Source: Bolinopsis microptera (taxonomy: Eukaryota; Ctenophora; Tentaculata; Lobata; Bolinopsidae). Taken from it: 64,000 nucleotides of DNA. The stretch covers positions 15,004,445 through 15,068,444 of the forward strand of contig NC_087079.1 of the NCBI RefSeq assembly GCF_026151205.1. Direction: 5' to 3'. The translations under genes and the position numbers were made by a program. The notes below the pieces were generated by a model that was not told the DNA's origin, made no database searches, and saw only the letters and a list, made by a program, of their open reading frames with translations. This document shows, one piece after another, positions 49,501 through 61,500 of this stretch (within the stretch, counting starts at the first letter, position 1; each line of letters starts with the position of its first letter).

Positions 49501-52500
49501 AAAAGTTACTGTTTATTAATTACTGGGTATAAGTAACGGGATTTTCTGCTACTATCTCTGTAACACTCACGAGAATGCAACCCTCTAGAAGAAGGAATAT
49601 TCAGCTGATATTCTTGACCGTGGATACCATGGAATCATGTGTTATTGAGCTGGTTTATCTTATAAAGAAACAAAATCTTTAGCCATAGAGTTTAACTAAA
49701 CAAAAAAATACACCGTCCTATCTTGTATCCATGTGAAAATCTTAATGAGTCGTAGGGCTCAAGACTTTGTTTCAAAGGGTTTCAAGGGTGAACCCTAATG
49801 TAATGAATTTAATTGCCGAAGTGCCGACTTAGGGAAACATTTCCTAAATCACAATTTGAATTCAATGCTAACTAATGAGCTGAAATAAATGCTCATGAAT
49901 GACCGAGTAAAATTGTATTTAAGCAACACAAAACAAGAGAAATGAGGAAAGGGCGATATAAAAATTAAACTCGTTATGGCTTAAAATTTAGACTCATTTT
50001 GGTTTGAAATATCACAATATTTAAACGATGAAAAGCGGTTTGTGAACTGTTCAGTGAGGCATGCACTGAGGTAAACGAGTGATTTAGATTGTTCTAGAAT
50101 AAAGCCTGAGTGCTAAGTATTGCTAAGTAGTAAGTACAGCACTCCCGCAAATATCACAGTGTGTTAGAATGCACTAATGGTCACTCCATTGTAACATGGG
50201 TGTATTAATGCAGTACATTTATTATCGAATGGAGAGCACTGTTAACTACTATCCGAGATAACTTATTCCAGGTTATAATAACACAGCTCGTCTTTTTAGC
50301 GGAACGAACAGCAGCCTAACAAGAAGAAAACCAGAGTCATAGAAAACCTGCCCCTGAGCAGTGTTCGCCGTAAAACCGCAAGTAAAAACTACGTGAAAAT
50401 TGAAATGCACGAGAAATGGCAGCGGTTTCCTCGCAGCTCACAGCATGTCACGGAGAGTTGTTGTAAACATTTGTGTGACCAGGATAATTCTAGAACATGG
50501 CGCCATGTAGCCTGGGCTAGCCCGTAGCCGCCATGTAGCTGTAACTTTTAAGCTAGGCTAGCCGTCATGTAGCCTGCGCTGGCCGCTATGTAGCCGGGCG
50601 TGGCTATTGACATACAATAGTGTTTAACATAACAACGAACAGACATACTAACAAACAAATCTAACACGCTGAACCATGTATATATTTGTTCAATTATTTA
50701 ACATTTAAAAGCCATTCATTATGTATAATATCTATGTACACGAAGAGAATATAACTTGTGACTAGGATTATTCTAGAACCTGGCGACGTGTAGCCTGTGG
50801 CTGACTAGGCTCCATCTAGCTGTGCTGCAGCTGGCTGTGGAAACCGTGGTGGAACGAGCCATAACGAACAAACATAGTGACAAACAAATTAATACAAGGT
50901 CACTGAACTATGTTTAGACATTGAATTAATCAAAATTTAAAAAGTTAATATATTACTCAGTTAATCAATATTAATACAAATAAAAGGTTACATTACACAA
51001 GTAAAGTGCATCTATTATGTATGTCTATGAGTATTGCTGATGTACTTACTCAATGTAATAAACTCCGTTGTCGTTTTGTATCTCCTCCCATCCATACGGC
51101 AACTCTAGGGAAAACAAATATCAGTAAGCAAATCGTTCATAAAACTAGGGAGTAACTGCACTCTAAATAGAAAACTTTGAGAAGGAATATTTGGTGTATG
51201 TACCTCGGAGGAACTGCATAGGCCGTGAGTACTCAAATGAGAATCATCCTATCAAAGAGAAAACAAAAAATTAAACAGTTATTTCCAGCATGTTCAAGCA
51301 AGAGCAACGGACATAAAATAGTGGATAAATGGTGGATAAATAACTTTGCAAAGGTCAATAATAGACCCAAGAATGAAGGAAGTTCGACAATCCTTCTCAC
51401 TACAAAGGCAGCCCCTGCAGCCGCGAGTGATAAGCGTTACATGCCACACGCAACCAATACACTATTATATGCACTGAATATATTACGTGACATATTATGC
51501 TACAATACGTATTAAAGCACACTCCTGAGAGTTAGATTGGTATGTAGAGGAAGCTTATATTGGTGTACTTGGCAAGCAGCTATATGGGCAATTATTACAT
51601 GAATTTACGGAATATTTCTAGCAAGTCACAAGCATGTAATATAAAGGGTTAATTATGATTATAGTACAATGTGTGGATCATAGCCAGATATAAACCTTTA
51701 GAATGTCAGGTACTTTAATAAGATTTTAGATTTAATGAGGATATAATTGTTGGCAAGGGAAGGCAAAATTATCTCCACAATAATGCGACCAAACGGCTAT
51801 GAAAAAGGCGTGAATTGAAGATTTCTGAAATACACACAAAAATGTTGTTATTTTTCGAGAACAACTGAAGAGTTAATGAACAGATGCAAAAGTACGATAG
51901 AGGCAGATAAACTATAAACATGCAAGATTTAACTTTATACATGTTAATGCAATATAGCAAACTCGCTTGAACATGACACGCGTTTAATTAGATATTCTAC
52001 ATCTTCATCTTCATGTTCTGTACGGCAAAAATTGATCTGGCACTCGAAATCTAAAACGTTTCAAAGGTGCGATATCTAATTAATGAAGCAACATTTATAA
52101 ACAGAATACATTTGAAAATAATACCGCTGTAAAGATGTCTGATTTTGTTCGATTTCAAAACTGTATTTATGTAAACAATGAATAAACACATAAAGTAAAA
52201 TATAGATCTGTCTCAACAAAATTATAACCTAAAGCAAAGCTATCAGCATTTCGTAAATCGTTTCCAAAAATAACCCATCTGCAAGAAACTGCAGCTGCCC
52301 TTATGGAAATTCTTTGCTGGACTGGAGTACGAACAAGGCAGCAGCGATGCTGCAATTAGGGCGGTCGAACTATTCGATGACCCATTAGAGTAATCTACGA
52401 ATCCCTCCTAAATATTCTATGCTAAGTAAATAATCGTTTTTAAGTAAACGAGCAAAAGTGTAGATGGTGAACCCTAAATCGTGACGAACTAAAAAATAGA

Positions 52501-55500
52501 GTCGATCGTTGATGATAAAAATATCAAGCACGAAAGTTAAAGATGGAATGTAATCTTAAGAAAAGGAACCTATAAATATAAAATATGGAAATAATTGAAA
52601 GGCGGAAGCACATTCAAAAATTACACAGCAGTATCGATTACGTGTTACTGTATTGTTTTTAATGATAATATTATATGTAAAAAGAAAAAGGGTCGTATTT
52701 TAATTAACAATAACTTTTCGTCACGCTGGATGAAAAGCCCTGGTAAAAAATATTCACGGTTGAAGCCGTGAACAAGGATCTATTAAAATTATCATAAATT
52801 ACAGGGCCTGCGCGTGCGTTCGGAAACCAGAAAATAAAACCGAATGAAAAGCCTGTCACACAAACATTGAACTCAAAAAAATATGTGCATACTTGACAGA
52901 TAACATGTGCATACTGGACAGATAATGTCTGTAATTCCGTACGCTACAGACGGTTATGGTCAGACAGACGGACAAACACTAAAGGCTTAAGTGCAGGGAT
53001 ATTAAGTGATCTGGGAGTGGGTTGCCGTGACAACACTGCAGTTCTCTAGGTTCTAAACCAAAATAAGGACCTATCAGGAATGTCCAGAGAGAAGTGTGAC
53101 AGTTAATTACTCTACAGATTCAGGAGCAACTGGAATGAATCTATACATAGTTCGTGATAAGGAAATACCGGTATAAGAATTCCGCGACAAATTAAAGATT
53201 CGCGACCTAAGTTTTACAGTTCAACAAAATATCACATAATATACTGAGCCCCGATTGTTTGGAAAGCGGATACTACAGTGACACTTTTCACACACGAGGG
53301 CGGACAAGCGGAACATCTCCATTTCTATGAATAGCAGTTTGTCGTGATGAACATACATAGTTCATGGCGAAGGAATTGCTGGCTCCAGGATTCTACGACC
53401 TATTAAAGTATTAAACGTTCGCGACAAATGTTTTACCGAGCGCAAAGAGATATAATGTGTAATTTGTGCCGTGCCCCCATTATTATTCAGCAGAAAGCAG
53501 CGCATTTAGGAGACTGTCGAGTCAGAGAAATAGCAGAATAGAGACAAGCAAGAAATATAACTGTCATAATTTGACAAAGCTGCTGCACCGCCAACAAACT
53601 ATAGGCTAATAGCGTATAAAAACAGTTGATAGCGTATATAGTAAAGTAGAAGCCGTCTCAGCGACTATAATGTCGACAAAAGCTGCCAACTAAACCGTCC
53701 AACAAAAAGCTTCGAAAACAATCACGTGACACGTTGAAAATGCCAGATTGGCCTTTCAAAGTATTAAGGAACTGCTTTAGACTGGGGGTTAGAAGAACAA
53801 CATAACAACGGATATCACACTTTTCAGCAATAACAAGTACAAGGGAAATGTGGTCAACAAGCAGCTGTGAGTACTGAGTTTTATTATATGTGACCCTACT
53901 ATATCACAGCAATAACAAGTACACGGCAGAATGTGGTCAAGCAGTGAGATATGTAAGATATGTGACCCATCCTACTGTGAGATATGTGAGTATGTGACCC
54001 ATCCTACAGTGAGATATGTGACTCACCCTACCGCCTACACTACTAATGTTCTGCACAGAGTTTGACAAATTGGTCGTAGTTCTAATTTAGTTATTACTAG
54101 GTATTAACTGCACTGTATGTCACGTGACATGTACACTGCAGTCTGTCCTGAGCAGCACGAGCAGTAATAGATATAAGGACACTTCATTAGTACACGAATA
54201 TGGGCGAAATTGGTACAGAAAATGGAGAAAATTGCTTGGCATAGTCTAATTGCGTGTAAATGTCCGCTACAGGAATTATAGGTCAGGGTTGGGATGACGG
54301 AGCAGTGACATTAATAGCGATTCTGTCATACTGTTCACCCTTCACAGATCATTGACGAAACTGATCAAAATGACGAGATGGAAAATGAAAATAAGGGGTT
54401 GAACTAGCAGTCAAAGTGATCACACACATCGTACATGATGGATCATTGTAGGTAAACTGATATAACACAGGGACTGTAACAGGACAAACTGTGTTACCTG
54501 ATATTCAGGACTCAGCACTGCAAACTGCTGAACAACTGTTCATTGTGACGTCATATACCTAGACGACTCGTACCACGTGACATGACGTCATAACACGTGA
54601 AGTGACGTCATGCAGCACTGCAAACTGCTGAACAACTGTTAATTGTGACGTCATATACCTTGACGACTCGTACCCCTACCTGCGCTGGACTTGCTAACAA
54701 TCGCTAATGGTTGACTAAGGAGTTTTCAATCAAACATGGCTTTATTCAATGTCAAACACTTTCAGCAAACAAATTATGAAATGTATGTCATTGTATGTAC
54801 GCAGTGAAATATGTATGAAATATGTTTATATTGTATAGCCTCTTAGAGTTATCACAAGGAGAACGAATAACAATAACAATATAGTTGGTAAAGAACATAT
54901 TATCAAGAAATGGGATCAAAACTGAGTTAAAACTTGTAGTAAAAACAAAATAAAACGGAGAAAACTAAAATATTTAGCGCGGCCATCATCACACCGACAC
55001 TTACCAATTCACAAAATTGCAAACATCGAATTTGTGTTCCTACCTTCCCAGATATACGGTAGAACATAGAATATATAACACGATTACAAAATATATCACA
55101 AAAATATTCACACATTTTGTAAATACCACAAGTGAATTTCAATTTGTCCAACGTGAAGGTGATAAGAAACTTGAAGGGTCAAAAAGAGAAGCGCGTCAGG
55201 GTTGGGTTTCATATCGACGCAATTATGAATTATCGTTGTATTATCAATGTTTATAGGTGCAAACTAGAAAATGAACTAGGATTATATGACTAGACGTCGT
55301 TATCAATAAATCAATGAATTTTATCGGGAAATTGTATAAATCTGTTCACCGAGTGATCGGTAAAATCAGATACAGTTAATCGAGGGAACAAAGGCGCCCG
55401 TTCCTGTATACTCTGTAAAAAAACTCATACAAAAGCATAATTACGGATAAAATACAGTCTAACCGAATTTACAAAATCAATGAGGCTCGTGAGGTTGAAC

Positions 55501-58500
55501 AGAAAAATGAATCATAATCTGAATAAATTAAATCTTAAATTAAATTACGACTCATAACAGCAGGACCAGAGGAAATAAAAGAAACATAACGGAAGGTAAT
55601 AAAATATAAAGGAAATAAGCCTTCTACAGTGATGAAAATTAATTTAAGATCATTGGTAAGGAAACCAATATTCTTACCTCAAACCACCGACGTTTGAGGA
55701 CGACAATAATGAGCATCAGATAACGTGAATGTAATATTAAAGAAAACTGTTAAGTTAATGGACAAATGAATATAAAAGTTAATGTGTATAAAATTTAATA
55801 AAAGAATCTCACCGCCGAATTTGCTCGTTTTCGCACTGTGGTATTGCAAAGCAACCAGTCTAGGATCGGACCAGGTCGTCGAACCGTCGTTGTGACTGAA
55901 AATATTACAATCAAAAAATGGGAATAAGAAAATATTTGGGGTTGTATTCATTCAATTGTGCAGAAATTATCTAAATATTTCTGTCGGTATTTTATCGAAT
56001 TGGCGACAGAAAACTTTAAAATAAAGACAAGTAAAGGCGCTTCCTTGCCCTTATCGATTGCTCCAAAGTTAATTAGGTAGATACGGCTGAACTTACGCGG
56101 ATATAGATACTCTCCTCGCAGGTAGGGACACCCTCCGTTTAGGCTTTGAATTATCAATTAATGCCATCAAGATTAACTGATTAAAGATAGTAACTCAATT
56201 TAGAACAAGTTTATAGCTCACACGCCATGAAATACACACGAAAAGTAAGTAAAATATAGCGACTATTTTAGTTTGTAGGTAAAATGGTGACATCCTCTGG
56301 ATCCTATTACCTTAGTATTGCTGTACAACTACTACATAATATTTTAGTATGTCTAAAATTATAAATATATTATTACAGTAGGTTGTATCCTTGTTAGCTG
56401 CAATATATAACTACTCTCACTACAATTAAACAATCTTTGCAAAAAACGGTAATAAAGGTCTAACGATACAATAACTCCAACAATACAAGGCTCGACAGTT
56501 ATACAAGGAGTTGCGAATTTGGAATCGTGCTAATAAAACTATGTGCCGGATATACGATTGGACAGAACCTAGAATCGCAAACATACGACAACAAGCAAAG
56601 ATACGACAACACGCCAACATACACCAAGAAACCAACGATTATAACTGAGACAAATAGACTGTGTCACGTCTAAACTTTGACCGTAACCGGGAATACGGCA
56701 GAAAAAACTTATGTTTTATTAATTACGCATAGTTAGATCTGAGATTACGGGCTTGGTGTACCAGTTAAGTCTTGGTTTTAAAAGATCTAATAGTCGCTGG
56801 ATCATAATTAAATATTTTCAATCATCAGTCCAGGGGTAACCAGCAATTATAAGCGACCTTACTACCTGGGAAAATAGTTAAATCATCGTATTGCCAAGCA
56901 TGTATCGTTTTATCTTTCTGTAGCGTTCACATTTTAGACTGCCAAAAATTGAGTTTTTGTAATGATGTTCCCTGGTTCAATCGTAAAAAAGTTTGCCCAT
57001 AAGAAAAATTCATAACGTAATTAAGCAGAAGGCTTCTGGCCCTAATATTCAAATGATCATCTCCGGAAGGAAAAAGCAAACCGAACCTGGGCTAAAAGAA
57101 CTTAAACTTAAAGATTAAAAAAATAAAATTTTAGAGCGGGGCCGGAGTTGGTATCGGATAGAAAAAGCAAACCACACTTGCAGAATGAGTCAAGAAAATA
57201 TCGCAGGGGAGGCAATATACCACAATTATAGTCAGTAACTCCTAGTCACTAGCGTTAGTACGGGTTACTAGATTACTAGGGCGGTTTCTAGGAGGTTACT
57301 AGTGCGGTTACTGGTGCGGTTACTAGGTGCACTACTTCACAACAACTCACTTGATAAAGTACTTCTGCCCGTACTGCGTGTACGCTGTCTCCCAGCCCGG
57401 TGGTAATTTGCCCACCTGACGCGGTCCCAACTGTCTGCCTCCCCCTTGGTTGTGCCTGCGGGTACGGCCACGGTGAGGTGTAAACTAAACACTTGTTTAA
57501 CACGTGTTGCTTTCTTGTAACGACGAAGTTTTTAATACTTTCAACACTACTATATAACAAATAATTTGAGCATGAATAAGAAGTTGTTACTTTGAAACGT
57601 CGTTTATCCTAACAGTGCAATATCATTTGTCGCAAATCAGAATAATCAGAAACTATTTGGAAAAACCCAAAAACTGTCTATTATTATGAAGGAGTCAGAA
57701 TTGGTTTTTGGGTGTGACGTCATCTTGCCACATAAATCATTTAGAGGTCTAAACTGGGAGTTTTGTCTGGGGTGTATTCTTCTCGACAAGCAGTGTAAGC
57801 AGTTGTAGGGCTAAACACAGTTCAGTATCAGACGCTAGGATTGACCAGATAACAGTATAAACTTGGTTTGTGGGCAGTCAGAAGAGTGATCTGTGGGCTG
57901 TGTGATCTGTGTGATCTGTGAGCTGTGTTATACGTCCTACGAGCTTACAAGTCACCAGCTTCTGACGGCAACTTGAATTCTAGATCTGATGATGACCATA
58001 ACCTTATTCATGTAATCATGTGTACGGTATATATATAATATCAGTGTCAGCTAATGCAATGACATGATATAATATCAGTTAATTCAATATTGCTGTCAGT
58101 ATCTGAGATAGCAGTGACCACAATCCCTTACGAAGAAGAAGATAGCAGTTACTCACATGTTGGGGTCGTAGGGTTCGGGGCGGGGTGTGCCGTACATGTG
58201 ACCCCCGTACGAACCTTTCTCTAGTAGGACACCTGAGGGAAGATGTGGTTCTAAAAAGGTACGCCAGGGGGGGGTGGTTATAATAAGGTACGCCAAGGGG
58301 GAGGGGGTGGTTTTAAGGCATGTCTGGAAGGGACTTGGTTGACCGAGAGAGTCATAACGAGGTTGGTTATATCATGATCAGATACTATCATCAATATTCA
58401 ATATTTGCTCAACTCACTAGTTGTTTTTGTACCACAAAGCACTGACTAATGACATTCGAGCTATTATAATCTAATGATTAAAATTTGAATGTAAATTTGA

Positions 58501-61500
58501 AATGAAAACGATAACACCTAAATAATAGAGATCCACATAAAAACTAGTGAGATCTCAGTAACTGTAGTTAACAGTAGTTAAGTTAAAGTGGTTAACTAAG
58601 TAACAAAGTTACTGACCTTTCTCTTCGAGTTCGTTAAACTCCTCCTCACTGACAAATATGTAATCTAACCCCGGCTTCTCATCTACCCGCGGGGGCCTTG
58701 TCGTGTCTAGATTAGTTTGGGGTTAACTAAAATCACTCACAAACTTAGCTGGTTTTAATTGACGTCTTTAAAACTAAGTTCATTCAAATAAATAATAGTC
58801 ACATTTAGCATATTCAAATTTAAAACAGTCAAAGGTAATTAAAATCGTGAGTAGAATACAGATGCATGTCTGTCAATGACCAAGCTTCTACACACTTTTT
58901 ACAACAAAGAGAGGCGGCCTTTCAAGTAAGAAGTCAAAAACAAGCGGTCTAAAAACTTCCAGACAAATGATTTCCTATCTTTACCCAAATATATGATTGA
59001 GTAGGTAGTGTTATGAAATTCTAGATTGGAAGTAAGATCACTTTTCAATAGGCAGAAAACTAAACCCATACCCAGATTATATGTTTAAATCTTGAGTTTA
59101 ATTCGTGTAAAATGGACGTGAAAATGTTGGTTACCATGGATTATAAAACTTTTTCCCTAGATGGAATGTATACTGCAACCAACCGATGTAAAGTCGCATT
59201 AACTGTCACAATTGGCGAGGAATTTGGGCGGAAATAAGGAATATTCATTATTCTTACTGTTAAATAGGGACTATTGAATGTAAATGTGTAGTTTTTGTTT
59301 GGTTGAAAGGATTTGCAAAGCTGTCACCCTTCACTTCGATCAGATTTTTGAAAGTGTCAAAACACCATTGTTATCGTAAATAACAAACTCCACTGAAAAT
59401 AAAAGATAAAGATGACTTCTTTGGTAGTCCTCTGTCTGATAAAGATAATATTACTAGATGAAAGATTATCACATTCTGACTAGCTACACTGGCTCACACA
59501 GGAATGTATAATCTAACGAGGTAACAAGGGAACGGAGTAGACATTCTGCAAATACCTAAAACTAGAAGTTCCCAACATCATGCCCTGAGGACACGTGATG
59601 CCCATATAAGGAGCGGTGCCCTAATGACCAGGGAGAGTTCATAAGTCATCTGAATTATACACAAGTTCCCAATGACCATTGTATCGACGCACAAATGCTC
59701 AAGACAAAACAGGATTAAGGAAAATACCTGAGATATCTTAATGCTTAAACTACAAGACAAATCAGTTGACATCGTCAATTTAGGATCCTTATCTCGTAGT
59801 TCAACTAATAAAAGCTTCCGAACTATAAATTAAGTTAGACATCTAAACTGCACTCATTTACTCAGACATTTCAACTATTTAGATAATTTCAGCAAGCTAA
59901 TAATATTAATTGCACTAAAATAAAGTCCAGTAAACGATAGCGAGCTTGTACCAACTAGAGAATTATATCCAGCAGACAGCGAATAAGAGAGGGCTTACAC
60001 ATGGTCCAAAACAAAGTTTTATAGATCTACAGTCTTATAGTAGTAATTACACACAATACATAATGACTGACAATAGAACGTGAAACATAGAACAACATAC
60101 ACATTGCACAGGGTACTGTTATATCACACATGTGATATACAATTATAATTTGCATGATGACACTCCATTCAATGTAAGAGACAATACGGAAACACCAAAT
60201 ATGAAGACCTAGAATAAGAACAAGAAACCTGGATTCCAGTAGTTTCCAGTAGTCCTGGTAACATAGAGATGCCACAGTGCTATGTATTGTACATCATTAT
60301 GTACAAAGCAGTGCCTGGAATTACCAGGTGTGTATTATTTGCCATGATGCTAAGTAATAGATATTTAAAGTTTAAACCACATATTGTGCCGTTGTCTTTC
60401 ATAAAATATATTTGATTTTTGTACGGTAAGCCTCACATGACGGTGTTACACTTAGAGTTTTTGTGGAGGAAGTAATACTTCCGTTCCATTTAACATGCCG
60501 TAAATAGAAGAGTCCAAGTTTAAAAGCCACATGCACAAACAACAACAAAAACTTATACTGACGATACAAATCAGAGATCGAACTAGTGTTAGATGACTGA
60601 CACATCTTTAAAAGTTCTTGATAATGTACTGAAAAATTTGTGAACGAATTAAATGTACACAGAAAATGAAAGGATCTATTTTTAGCAAAGAAGCTGCTAA
60701 AAAGGACCCATCGCAGGTATCACCAAATAATGTCAACAGCTACAGCGAACAGAGGAATTACCGCGTCACTGTTTTATATATATTCGCAGGAATTCCACTC
60801 TTATACCGTCAAATTAACGTTCTAGACCTCGCAACGAACTTGGGCAGCTAGAGATCTCATGATATGAAACAATACAAATCCTTAATAGGAAAATGTAACA
60901 AAGTTAAATATACCAAACAATTAAAACATTTGAATCTACAAAAAACACAACTTAAGATACCATACAGGAGAGTTAGAAAACATAACTTACATCATAACAT
61001 ACAATACTCCTTACAGACTCCCAGTCCCCACATACCACTGTAAGATAATGGATAATACATGTCTGATAATAATAGGACAGAGAGAGAGAAAGGGGTCAGG
61101 CTTGTTATATAAAACATTCAGCTCAGCAGGGGAGATGTTATTACCCCGCTAATTTACATGTAATTACCATATTATAAACTGCGATAATAAGGGGAGGTAT
61201 TTGTGGAGAGATCGGAATCATGAGATAATAGATGTCAGTTTAAACAAGGGTATTAGTCGAGGGTTAAATTGCGGGAAATTCCCCGTCTGCGTGTCAATAG
61301 TTATTGAAAAATGGTAGGAATTTCGTCTGATGATTGCACGCATACCAGACAGCCGTTTAAGTTTTAACAAGCGATCATGCGTGGATTATAATACCTCTAA
61401 AATCTAGACGGACCATTTAAAAAGGTACAAAAGATGGAGGAACCACGAGGATTGTAACGAGGCAGCTATTAGTATTAGCACAATGATATACTGTAACAAG

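Larger units (their letters stand above)
30736..51104 (-). other. MAGI: MAGI exons encoding WW2, split by a 20-kb intron
   Basis: Exon 51050-51104 gives ELPYGWEEIQNDNGVYYI and exon 30736-30814 supplies DYINKRTTTQHP. Phases match (two bases plus one base form the D codon). The first Trp is kept; the position of the second signature Trp (Tyr in human MAGI WW2, from memory of the family) is Thr here. The intron between them is 20,235 bp and houses a GPCR locus, a minisatellite and the 333-aa ORF. Confidence 0.88.

Noticed and set aside
51225..51515. 96-codon plus-strand ORF
   Set aside because: Intronic, low-complexity in part, no recognisable family.
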